From the NCBI GenBank assembly GCA_027623815.1, contig JAQBUV010000037.1:1-24806 (forward strand): a stretch of 24,806 nt of DNA. Reading direction: 5' to 3'. Origin of the DNA: Casp-Chloro-G3 sp002816715 (lineage in GTDB: Bacteria > Chloroflexota > Dehalococcoidia > Lucifugimonadales > UBA3495). Positions 1 through 6,600 of the stretch are shown piece by piece; within the stretch, counting starts at the first letter, position 1; each line of letters opens with the position of its first letter. The translations under genes were made by a program, and so were the position numbers. Below the pieces are notes generated by a model. That model was not told where the DNA came from. It searched no databases and worked only from the letters and a program-made list of their open reading frames with translations.

Positions 1-2
1 GA

Positions 3-437
3 AGCCCTCGGGCGGTACAATTTCAAACCGCCATCGCAGCCTTGATCTCACCGCCCTTGCGGTACATTATTGCTCCGCCGTTTACACTACACGCCGCTCC
101 CAACGGCGGCAACTTTGGTGGATCAAGCTTACCCGCCGGAATGGATATCATCCATTATTTCCCGGTCAACTACCGGGATACTGGAGCCGATCCCAGCGCA
201 AACAATTTCCAGCCGGAACGCTGGCTAGACCCGGCAAAGAACTCCCAGTTGGCCTATCCCAACCTTTTCCTCAGCGGGCCTCGTGAGTGTCCCGGGAAAA
301 GCCTGATATTATTTGTGTGCAAAGCCGCTCTCGCAGTTATGTTAACCAAACACCAATTGACGATTGAGAGTCCCACTCTCGCCGCCGACCCTTTGCCCTT
401 TTCATATCCAGCCGGCGACGTTCACATTTCTACCTGA
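3..437 (+). CDS. Cytochrome P450, C-terminal part (gene runs off the left edge)
   Basis: This is the C-terminal end of a cytochrome P450, a haem-thiolate monooxygenase. The frame is open to the window edge, so the N-terminal part lies outside; a TTG at 42 is available but is unlikely to be the true start. The haem-binding loop FLSGPRECPG fits the family pattern FxxGxRxCxG, with the ligand Cys codon at 288-290. The preceding PERW-like motif (FQPERWLDP) is also present. The K-helix ExxR, expected about 30 residues before the PAG turn, is not recognisable: that stretch reads SPPLRYI, without a Glu three residues before the Arg. The gene may therefore be a divergent P450, frameshifted near the edge, or a remnant. 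No redox partner is visible. Family call is firm; function and intactness are not. Confidence 0.75.
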   Translation, partial: SPRAVQFQTAIAALISPPLRYIIAPPFTLHAAPNGGNFGGSSLPAGMDIIHYFPVNYRDTGADPSANNFQPERWLDPAKNSQLAYPNLFLSGPRECPGKSLILFVCKAALAVMLTKHQLTIESPTLAADPLPFSYPAGDVHIST

Positions 438-495
438 CATACTTCTCAGTGGATAGCAGGGTTATCACTGTTTGACCACACCAGTCTGGACTCAG

Positions 496-524
496 TTGAC
501 GGTCATTGCCGACATTCCTATACT
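496..524 (+). promoter_or_regulatory. Sigma70-type promoter of the alpha/beta hydrolase gene
   Basis: A -35 box TTGACG (496-501), a 17-bp spacer and a -10 box TATACT (519-524) are seen. Transcription would start near 531, giving a leader of about 95 nt. The leader can fold an 8-bp perfect stem, GCCGAGCA (537-544) with TGCTCGGC (568-575), around a 23-nt loop. Confidence 0.6.
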
Positions 525-626
525 CAGTTATTAGCAGCCGAGCATTTAGACTGTTCTTGACCCACACTGCTCGGCCAGGTCACAACCATCCCCAACCTGT
601 CCAAGAACTCCAAAGGAGGTATCGCT

Positions 627-1565
627 ATGCCCCTAGACCCGCAAATTCAAACAGTTATGGAACAGGTCGCCGCGCTGGGCTTCCCGCCGTCCCATACCGT
701 CTCGCCCGAACAAGCCAGAGCCAACGGCAGGGCCAGACCTAGAGCCAAAGGCCCAGACGTTGCCGGAGTCTTAGACCGTACAATTCCCGGCCCTGACTCA
801 GCGCTGCCGGTGCGTATTTATACCCCGGAGGGTGTAGGACCGTTCCCAGCCCTGGTCTGGTTCCACGGCGGCGGGTGGGTGGTCGGCGACCTGGATTCCG
901 CCGACGCCACCGCCCGCAACCTGACCGTCACCTCCAACTGCGTCGTAGTCTCGGTGGACTACCGCCTGGCACCGGAAGCCAAGTTTCCCGGCCCGGCTGA
1001 AGACTGTTATGCCGCCACCGAGTGGGTGACGCAAAACGCCGCGAGCATCAACGTAGACCCAGCCAAATTGGCCGTGGGCGGCGACAGCGCCGGAGGAAAT
1101 CTGGCGGCAGCAGTTTGTCTAATGTCCCGAGACCGCAGCGGGCCGGTGTTGAGGTTTCAGTTGCTGGTCTATCCGGTGACCGAACGCAACTTTGCGACTG
1201 AGTCCTACACCAGCAACGCCGAAGGGTATCAGCTCAGCCGCGACGGTATGATCTGGTACTGGGATCACTATTTGCAAAGCGACGCCGATGCGTCCAACCC
1301 CTATGCCGCTCCTTTGCTGGCTCAGGACTTGAGCGGATTGCCGCCAGCGATAGTGATTACCGCCGAATTTGACCCCCTGAGGGACGAAGGCGAGGCTTAC
1401 GCCCGCCGTCTAGAAGCCGCCGGAGTGCCCACTACTTACACCCGTTATGACGGCATGATTCACGGCTTCTTTGGCATGGCGGCGGCAGTGGATAAAGGGC
1501 AGCAAGCAGTTGAACAGGCAGCGTCAATGCTGAAGGCGACTTTCAGCAGTCCGGTGCATCGATAA
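627..1565 (+). CDS. Alpha/beta hydrolase, hormone-sensitive-lipase (HSL/BD-FAE) type esterase
   Basis: A 312-residue cytoplasmic carboxylester hydrolase. The HSL oxyanion-hole motif HGGG lies at residues 80-83 and the nucleophile elbow GDSAG at 152-156 (Ser154). A likely acid Asp249 sits in DPLRDEG and the catalytic His279 in HGFFGM, so the triad is complete. DYRLAPE (111-117) is typical of the family, and length matches the usual 300-320 residues. The start is fixed by a near-perfect Shine-Dalgarno AAAGGAGGT (612-620), 6 nt before the ATG, and no signal peptide follows. It has its own promoter and is not fused to the P450 upstream. Substrate is unknown; short-chain esters or lactones are the family norm. 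It ends at a large hairpin facing a convergent gene. Confidence 0.92.
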   Translation: MPLDPQIQTVMEQVAALGFPPSHTVSPEQARANGRARPRAKGPDVAGVLDRTIPGPDSALPVRIYTPEGVGPFPALVWFHGGGWVVGDLDSADATARNLTVTSNCVVVSVDYRLAPEAKFPGPAEDCYAATEWVTQNAASINVDPAKLAVGGDSAGGNLAAAVCLMSRDRSGPVLRFQLLVYPVTERNFATESYTSNAEGYQLSRDGMIWYWDHYLQSDADASNPYAAPLLAQDLSGLPPAIVITAEFDPLRDEGEAYARRLEAAGVPTTYTRYDGMIHGFFGMAAAVDKGQQAVEQAASMLKATFSSPVHR

Positions 1566-1613
1566 CGGTATACCTGCCGATGCGAAAGCATTAGTTTGGT
1601 CGAATATACGCCC

Positions 1614-1665
1614 TTCGACAGGCTCACCGTGAACGGGCAGTTCTGTTCACGGTGGGCTTGTCGAC
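1614..1665. repeat. Long imperfect palindrome between convergent genes (intergenic repeat, probable bidirectional terminator)
   Basis: Arms 1615-1634 and 1645-1664 pair over about 20 bp. The inner 10 bp, CACCGTGAAC with GTTCACGGTG, are perfect, and two G-U-type mismatches lie further out. The loop is 10 nt. The arm resembles the common bacterial intergenic repeat containing TTCGACAGGCTCA and GTGAAC. It sits between two convergent genes, where it could end transcription from both sides, though there is no strong T-tract on either side. Confidence 0.6.
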
Positions 1666-1702
1666 CCACAACCGATTTTTCGGATAGGCCCCAGGTAAAA
1701 CT

Positions 1703-2380
1703 TTAGTCAGAATTTACGGTCTCGCCTTCAGTCTCCCCACTGGCATCTCCAGGCGCGGGCTGTTCCCTTTGGCGCTTAACCCAATTCTGCAACCAGCGCC
1801 GAAACTCGTCCAGGGCCGGCGGCGAAACGTAGAACACCTCAATGTCTGAGGGGAACTGCACCTGATGTCGCTCCCCTATCAAAATCAGACCCGTCTCGTT
1901 GAGCTGAAGGGTGGCGTCGATCCGACTGCCGATATGCTCGTATCTAGCATGGTCGCACTCAGTAAACCATTCTTGGAGTCGGTTGGCTACTTTTTGACTG
2001 GCCAGCGGCTGCACCATAAACCGCTGCAAATCCACCATCTCCATGAATGTTTCCTGGTCTTCGGTGGGTTCCAAAACGGCTCCAGCTTGGCACTTCGCCT
2101 GAACCAACTCGTGGCTGTGCTTATCCGCCAACTCCAGGTAACTGAGACCCTCGGCCCCACCCTGAACCAGACTTTCGCAATAAACGTGGCTCAACGCTCC
2201 CAGACTCGCTTCCAAAGCCCCGGTCTGAATACGAACTTCGCCCCAGTATTTGGCAACAATCGCTGAGCCTTCCTCATCATTGGCCTGGGGCCCATACAGC
2301 AACGGCACCAGCAACAGCTTCCGCTTCCCCTGGTACTGATCGGCGGATGGCCTTTCAACCCGTCCCAATTCCTGGGTCAT
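1703..2380 (-). CDS. Conserved-looking hypothetical protein of unknown function
   Basis: A 225-residue soluble protein that I do not recognise. It begins with a charged segment, then a short hydrophobic strand (KLLLVPLLYG) and a mostly helical acidic middle with two cysteines. A compact alpha/beta-looking C-terminal half follows (GLILIGERH, then VFYVSPPALDEFRRW). It ends with a low-complexity, Glu/Gly-rich tail. There are no signal peptide, membrane segments or obvious catalytic motif. The ATG is supported by GGAGG (2387-2391 on the minus strand) 6 nt upstream. A possible minus-strand promoter, TTTCCA at 2484-2489, 17 bp, TATACT at 2461-2466, lies about 80 bp before the start. The overlapping plus-strand frames lack such signals and are shadows. 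It is divergent from the Zur-like gene, so the two share an intergenic region. Confidence 0.75.
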   Translation of the reverse strand: MTQELGRVERPSADQYQGKRKLLLVPLLYGPQANDEEGSAIVAKYWGEVRIQTGALEASLGALSHVYCESLVQGGAEGLSYLELADKHSHELVQAKCQAGAVLEPTEDQETFMEMVDLQRFMVQPLASQKVANRLQEWFTECDHARYEHIGSRIDATLQLNETGLILIGERHQVQFPSDIEVFYVSPPALDEFRRWLQNWVKRQREQPAPGDASGETEGETVNSD

Positions 2381-2526
2381 CTTTAACCTCCATTAGCGGC
2401 CTGAATTGACGCTATAGCCACCTGGGTGAAACTAAATAGCGGTGCCTCAAGGGCAATGACAGTATATCCAGATGAGAGTTGGCTGGAAAGTCACATTAAC
2501 AAGCGCATACGCCGCCAGCCCACCGG

Positions 2527-2555
2527 TTGACAGAAAATTGGCCCTGTGATAAATT
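2527..2555 (+). promoter_or_regulatory. Sigma70-type promoter of the Fur/Zur-family gene
   Basis: A consensus -35 TTGACA (2527-2532), exactly 17 bp, then TAAATT (2550-2555) as -10. Transcription would start near 2562. The TTG in the -35 box is also an in-frame potential start codon, but it would be upstream of the transcript, so the coding start must be downstream. Confidence 0.65.
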
Positions 2556-2564
2556 AATTAGCGT

Positions 2565-2579
2565 CGATACTTGGTATCA
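2565..2579 (+). promoter_or_regulatory. Putative Fur-family (Zur) 7-1-7 operator, site 1
   Basis: The 15-bp element CGATACTTGGTATCA contains the perfect palindrome GATAC-TTG-GTATC. Its half-site spacing matches the 7-1-7 inverted repeat bound by Fur, Zur and PerR proteins. It lies just downstream of the -10 box over the expected start of transcription, where a repressor would block its own gene. It resembles site 2 upstream of znuA. Confidence 0.5.
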
Positions 2580-2595
2580 GTTAGTGAGATTTGCC

Positions 2596-3039
2596 ATGCG
2601 CAAACGTGAGAACCCGCTGGTTGCCCAGTTTATGGACGTGCTGGAAGAGCAGGGCTACCGCGACACTTTACCCAGACGAGCAGTGCTCCAAGCCATTGCT
2701 CAGAAAGAGAAGCACTTCACCGCCGAGGCGTTGCGGGAGCAACTCCCCGGAGTGGGACGAGCTACCATTTATCGCTCGCTGAAATTACTGGTGGATGCCG
2801 GAGTGCTGTGTCGGGTGTTGCTAGAGGATGGCAACCTCAGGTATCAGTTGAGCCGCCAAGGCCACCATCATCATCTGCTTTGCGTCGATTGTGGAGTGTC
2901 GGCAGACCTGATCGGCTGCGACATTGAGAGTCGGCTTAAGAACGTCGCGGCTAGCCATGATTTTCAAGTGAGCGGTCATTGGTTGGAGGTCTACGGACGG
3001 TGCCGCCAATGCGCCGAGGCCCAGGCTATGATGGCCTAG
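2596..3039 (+). CDS. zur: Fur-family metalloregulator, probably the zinc repressor Zur
   Basis: A 147-residue DNA-binding repressor from the ATG at 2596. A longer frame opening at TTG 2527 would place the promoter inside the gene, so the shorter start is preferred; its Shine-Dalgarno is weak (GTGAG). The N-terminal winged helix (about 10-85) contains the family segment RATIYRSLKLLVDAGV. A His-rich hinge HHHH (90-93) and two structural zinc CxxC pairs (Cys96/Cys99 and Cys136/Cys139) follow, as in Fur, Zur and PerR. The gene stands directly before a ZnuA/ZnuB-type uptake pair, and similar 7-1-7 inverted repeats precede both it and znuA. Zur is therefore the best call; Fur, Mur or PerR activity cannot be excluded from sequence alone. 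Confidence 0.85.
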   Translation: MRKRENPLVAQFMDVLEEQGYRDTLPRRAVLQAIAQKEKHFTAEALREQLPGVGRATIYRSLKLLVDAGVLCRVLLEDGNLRYQLSRQGHHHHLLCVDCGVSADLIGCDIESRLKNVAASHDFQVSGHWLEVYGRCRQCAEAQAMMA

Positions 3040-3058
3040 TCTCTTTTTTGAACAATAT

Positions 3059-3073
3059 TGATACTAAGTCTCA
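3059..3073 (+). promoter_or_regulatory. Putative Fur-family (Zur) 7-1-7 operator, site 2
   Basis: TGATACTAAGTCTCA is an inverted repeat in which 6 of 7 pairs match around a central base. It shares the GATACT half-site with site 1 at 2565-2579. It lies in the 86-bp gap before znuA, as expected for zinc-dependent repression of uptake. No confident -35/-10 pair could be assigned here. Confidence 0.5.
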
Positions 3074-3125
3074 TTCAATAACCAAAACGATATCATGCAG
3101 AAACATTTCAGGAGGTTAACCTTTC

Positions 3126-4073
3126 TTGTCCCACCCAACATTCAAATCTCTGATCGCTCTGACCCTAGCTTTAGTGCTGGCAGGTTGCGTCCCCAGCGCG
3201 CCGGAAACCCTGTCGCTGAAAGTGGTCGCCACCAACACCGTGCTGGCCGACCTGGCCCGCAACGTGGGCGGTGAACTGGTGTCAGTAACCTCCCTGGTGC
3301 CTGCCGGGGCTGATATCCATACTTTTCAGACCACGCCCAGCAACAGCATAACCATTGGAGCGGCAGACCTGATCATATCCAACGACGGTGGTCTCGACGA
3401 TTTTATGACTCCTGTGCTGACCAGCGCCCAACGGCCGGGAAGCGTCCATATAGTTGCGTCGACAGGTCTGGTGGCCACCGAGATTGTAGAGCTGGAATCC
3501 ACCAAAGAAGATGCAGTGGTCGCCGAAGAGGCGGAGCGCAGTAACGGGGATGAACGCCCGGCCGGAGAGCCCGACCCCCACTTCTGGTTGAATCCAACGC
3601 TGGCCATTCACTATGTGGAGCGCATTCTTGAGGGACTCACCGAGGCCGACCCAAACAACGCCCAACAATATACGGACAACGCTCAGGCATACATCGAACA
3701 GTTACGCCAGCTTGACCTGGAAATTGCCAATACCTTGAACCAGGTACCGCTGGAACGCCGCCACCTGGTCACTTTCCACGACGCCTACGGATATTTTGCC
3801 CGCCATTACGAATGGAAAATATCCGCCTTTGTCCCCGGTGACGCCAGCGACGTTACTCCGGGGGACATCGTAACCGTCATGGAACAGATAAAACTGGACG
3901 GCATCCCAGCAGTGTTTGCCGAGCCTCAGCTAAATTCTGATGTGCTGCGGCAAGCTGCCCAGGACGCCGGAGTTGAAGTGGGGATCATCCGTTCTCTGGT
4001 AGATGACCAAACTCGTACTTACATTGAAATGATGCGGGCCAACGCCAAGTCGTTGGTGGAAAAACTGGGGTAG
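3126..4073 (+). CDS. znuA: Zinc ABC transporter substrate-binding lipoprotein (ZnuA-like)
   Basis: A 315-residue cluster A-I metal-binding protein that captures the metal outside the membrane and hands it to the permease. The start is TTG, placed by a strong AGGAGGT (3110-3116) 9 nt upstream. Residues 1-21 form a lipoprotein signal with lipobox LAGC (Cys21 lipidated). Likely metal ligands are His65 (GADIHTF), His152 (DPHFWLNP) and His218 (TFHDAYGYF), with Asp293 as a possible fourth. A His rather than Glu at the third position is typical of zinc rather than manganese binders. The loop before His152, which is His-rich in many ZnuA proteins, is acidic here (about 119-150). The gene follows zur and is 24 nt from the permease gene. 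Confidence 0.92.
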   Translation: MSHPTFKSLIALTLALVLAGCVPSAPETLSLKVVATNTVLADLARNVGGELVSVTSLVPAGADIHTFQTTPSNSITIGAADLIISNDGGLDDFMTPVLTSAQRPGSVHIVASTGLVATEIVELESTKEDAVVAEEAERSNGDERPAGEPDPHFWLNPTLAIHYVERILEGLTEADPNNAQQYTDNAQAYIEQLRQLDLEIANTLNQVPLERRHLVTFHDAYGYFARHYEWKISAFVPGDASDVTPGDIVTVMEQIKLDGIPAVFAEPQLNSDVLRQAAQDAGVEVGIIRSLVDDQTRTYIEMMRANAKSLVEKLG

Positions 4074-4097
4074 CTCCTGAGGCTATAACCGATAAGC

Positions 4098-4967
4098 ATG
4101 ATAGATTTCTTAGTCGAGCCTCTGGAATTTGGCTTTATGCAGCGGGCTTTGTTGGCCGCTGGTTTAGCCGCAATTGTCTGCGCGGTGGTAGGCACTTTCG
4201 TGGTCCTGAAAGGCATGGCCTTTATGGGCGACGCGGTCGCCCATTCTTCTTTGACCGGCATGGCGGTGTCGTTCCTGTTTGGCGGCAACGTATTCTGGGG
4301 CGCGCTGGGGTGGGCCGTACCCGCATCCATCCTCATAACATTGATCAGCCGAAGGGCAAGCCTGCGACTGGACACCGCCATCGGCATCATCTTCGCTGGC
4401 GGTTTCGCGCTGGGGATAATCCTGATTAGCCGAGCCACCAACTACACCGCCGACCTCTTTGGCTTCCTCTTTGGAAACGTGCTGGGCGCATCGTGGAGCG
4501 AGGTTGCTCTAATCGGCATAATCGCCGGACTGGTGATTCTAGTGCTGGTGGTCTTCTACAAGGAGCTGCTGTTCACCTCTTACGACGCCACCATGGCGGC
4601 GGCGTCCGGCATTCCGGTGCGTCTGATTTACTACCTATTACCGGTATTGATAGCGGTTACAACGGTCGCATCCCTGAAAGCGGTGGGCATCGTGCTGGTG
4701 CTGGCGCTGCTGGTAACTCCCGCCGCCGCTGGCAATCTGCTGGCCCGACGATTACCGGCGATTATGGCCACCAGTGTAGCCGTGGCCCTGCTATCAACGG
4801 TTGCCGGACTTTATTTGTCCTTCTATCTTGACTTACCCACCGGCCCCAGCATTGTAATGGTCGCCACCGGCCTATTCGCGCTGGCCCTGGCGTTCTCTCC
4901 TGAAAAAGGGTTAATTCGACGCTGGAGCAAGCTGACCCCAGCCCCCAGCATTGAAAACGGAAACTGA
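4098..4967 (+). CDS. znuB: Zinc/metal ABC transporter permease (ZnuB-like)
   Basis: A 289-residue ABC-3 family integral membrane permease with about eight hydrophobic segments. An early segment carries the family motif GMAFMGDAVAHSSLTG. The late segments LKAVGIVLVLALLVTPAAAG match the conserved region of the coupling interface. The C-terminus is a short polar tail. It starts 24 nt after znuA and is almost certainly cotranscribed with it. A complete transporter needs an ATPase (ZnuC), and none is found on either side within the window; the MacB-type ATPase at 10122 belongs to another system. The energising subunit is presumably encoded elsewhere. Metal specificity follows from the ZnuA ligands and the zur neighbour, not from this sequence. 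Confidence 0.92.
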   Translation: MIDFLVEPLEFGFMQRALLAAGLAAIVCAVVGTFVVLKGMAFMGDAVAHSSLTGMAVSFLFGGNVFWGALGWAVPASILITLISRRASLRLDTAIGIIFAGGFALGIILISRATNYTADLFGFLFGNVLGASWSEVALIGIIAGLVILVLVVFYKELLFTSYDATMAAASGIPVRLIYYLLPVLIAVTTVASLKAVGIVLVLALLVTPAAAGNLLARRLPAIMATSVAVALLSTVAGLYLSFYLDLPTGPSIVMVATGLFALALAFSPEKGLIRRWSKLTPAPSIENGN

Positions 4968-5043
4968 GCGCACCGAATCCGCCACTGTTACTCTGGCCCA
5001 TTTCCCTCCCCATTTCCCTCCCCAATACTATCCCAAATTTATC

Positions 5044-5086
5044 CTTCAAAGTTTCTTCAAACTTAACCGCTATATTAACCATAGCG
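5044..5086 (+). promoter_or_regulatory. PhoB-box-like activator site and promoter of the exported protein
   Basis: Two identical heptamers CTTCAAA (5044-5050 and 5055-5061) are separated by 4 bp. This gives the 11-bp periodicity of sites bound by OmpR/PhoB-family regulators. The second copy ends 9 bp before a good -10 box TATATT (5071-5076), and no -35 consensus is present, so the repeat takes its place as in activator-dependent pho promoters. An inverted repeat CGCTAT/ATAGCG (5068-5073 and 5081-5086) overlaps the -10 and could hold a second regulator. An OmpR/PhoB-type regulator is encoded 0.8 kb downstream. Confidence 0.45.
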
Positions 5087-5131
5087 ATATCGCCCAAGAC
5101 CCACGCAAAAATTACCGAAGAGGAGAATCAA

Positions 5132-5776
5132 ATGTCGAGAAAACGCTGGTTTATCGTTCCGGTGGTAGCCGGGTTACTGGCCCTTACTATCACTGGAGGA
5201 GCCATTTTCGCCCAGGGTAATTCCGGAGGCCCCGGCGGGACGGGACGCCAGGGAATTATAACCAGGGTATCCGAGATTCTGGGATTGGAAGAGTCCACCG
5301 TACAGGATGCCTTCAGACAGGCCCACCAGGAGCAGCAGGAGGCCGGTCTGCAAAATAGGCTGGACCAACTGGTAGCCAACGAGAAGCTAACCCAGGAAGA
5401 GGCCGACGCCATCACAGAATGGTACCAGGACAAGCCAGTCGTTGACCTTCCTCTGCGGGGATTTATGCACAACAGTGAAGAAGCCGTGCAGCAACTCTTG
5501 AACCGAATGGTAACCAACGAACGGCTCACCCAAGCCGAAGCCGACGCGGTGATGGAATGGTATCAGGACAAGCCGCCAGCCCTTTCTGAGCTATCTTCTG
5601 TCCACAAACGCTTCGACCGTGGTTCCCAGGGCCGCTTCAACGGAGAATCCCAGGGTCGAGGGTTCCGTCACGGCCCCAAACGGGGCGATAATGAGTCGGC
5701 CACCGATACCAGGTTCTTTGACGGAGCTGCTCGTGGCTTCAGCCCACAGATTAATGCCCAGAACGTATCGTACTAA
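5132..5776 (+). CDS. Small exported protein with duplicated helical motif
   Basis: A 214-residue protein of unknown function. The start has AGGAGAA immediately upstream. Residues 1-27 form a typical Sec signal peptide (positive start, hydrophobic core, cleavage likely after the Ala in IFA). The mature part holds two copies of a helix-turn-helix-like hairpin, about 75-102 and 123-148. Each contains a Val-x-Asn-Glu-(K/R)-Leu-Thr-Gln segment, then Glu-Ala-Asp-Ala and TEWYQDKP or MEWYQDKP. Similar short helical repeats occur in exported DUF2680/YckD-like proteins, but this is only a resemblance. The C-terminal third is Gly/Arg/Ser-rich and probably disordered. It stands alone between znuB and a two-component system, whose regulator may control it through the PhoB-like site at 5044-5061. 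An envelope stress or periplasmic accessory role is possible. Confidence 0.82.
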   Translation: MSRKRWFIVPVVAGLLALTITGGAIFAQGNSGGPGGTGRQGIITRVSEILGLEESTVQDAFRQAHQEQQEAGLQNRLDQLVANEKLTQEEADAITEWYQDKPVVDLPLRGFMHNSEEAVQQLLNRMVTNERLTQAEADAVMEWYQDKPPALSELSSVHKRFDRGSQGRFNGESQGRGFRHGPKRGDNESATDTRFFDGAARGFSPQINAQNVSY

Positions 5777-5817
5777 GCCGATGCGCTAAACCAACGCGCT
5801 AGAATAACGCACCAAAA

Positions 5818-5850
5818 ACATGCGGGGCGGGAATCCTCCGCCTCGCATGT
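5818..5850. terminator. Strong intergenic hairpin, possible terminator
   Basis: Arms 5818-5830 and 5838-5850 pair over 13 bp with one mismatch around a 7-nt loop. It lies between the exported-protein gene and the response-regulator gene. There is no T-tract on the plus-strand side, but an A-run precedes it. It may end or stabilise the upstream transcript rather than act as a standard intrinsic terminator. Confidence 0.45.
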
Positions 5851-5910
5851 GGCCGCAAATCCCTGTTAGCATAAGAATGGCCAGTCGAACGCAGGAACCA
5901 CAGGAAACAG

Positions 5911-6600
5911 ATGCCAGCCAAGGTCTTAGTAGTTGAAGATGACCCCCACGCCATTGAGTTGGTTCGGCTTTACCTGAGCCGTGACGGCCATGACGTGATT
6001 ACCGCCAGTGACGGACTGGAAGGACTGCGCCTGGCCCGCGAAACTCATCCCGACCTGCTGGTACTGGACCTGATGCTGCCCGGCATGGACGGACTGGAAA
6101 TCTGCCGCATCATTCGAGAGGAAACCGACATTCCGGTGATTATGCTCACCGCTCGCGTGGAAGAAGAAGACCGTCTATCTGGTCTGGACCTGGGCGCCGA
6201 TGACTATGTGACCAAACCCTTCAGTCCTCGCGAGTTGGCGGCTAGAGTCAGAGCGGTATTGCGTCGCACCTCGCGTGATTCTCTGGAAAACGGCCCCGCC
6301 GAGTTGACCTACCAGGGCGTGACCGTAAATTTAAGAGGGCGTTCCGTGAGTGTCGGCGGTACGCCAGTCCAGCTAACTCCCACTGAGTTCCGGTTGTTGG
6401 CTACTTTGATCAAGGAACCGGGGCGGGCTTTTACCCGCGAGCTGCTGATTGACCGGGCGTTTGGCTACGACTTTGAAGGATTCGACCGCACGGTAGACGC
6501 GCACATTTCCAGTCTGCGTCGTAAGATTGAGACAATGCCGCCTAAATCCCGATACATTCACACAGTCTACGGACTGGGTTACCGATTTGGCAATTCGTAG
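5911..6600 (+). CDS. OmpR/PhoB-family response regulator
   Basis: A 229-residue two-component transcription factor. The receiver domain (about 3-115) has the acidic pair Asp10/Asp11, phospho-acceptor Asp53 in LVLDLMLPG, Thr80 in LTAR and Lys102 in TKPF. A winged-helix output domain (about 130-227) ends with the classic IHTVYGLGYRF segment. A Shine-Dalgarno-like AGGAAAC precedes the ATG. The kinase gene overlaps its 3' end, so the two are translationally coupled. It opens the operon that encodes a membrane-fusion protein and MacB-type ABC exporter, so it most likely controls this exporter. It is also a candidate activator of the 5132 gene, whose promoter has an 11-bp-spaced direct repeat. The inducing signal is unknown. 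Confidence 0.95.
   Translation: MPAKVLVVEDDPHAIELVRLYLSRDGHDVITASDGLEGLRLARETHPDLLVLDLMLPGMDGLEICRIIREETDIPVIMLTARVEEEDRLSGLDLGADDYVTKPFSPRELAARVRAVLRRTSRDSLENGPAELTYQGVTVNLRGRSVSVGGTPVQLTPTEFRLLATLIKEPGRAFTRELLIDRAFGYDFEGFDRTVDAHISSLRRKIETMPPKSRYIHTVYGLGYRFGNS

Noticed and set aside
506..742. A 78-codon plus-strand open frame over the leader and start of the esterase gene
   Set aside because: It overlaps the well-supported esterase start in another frame and has no ribosome site or family resemblance.
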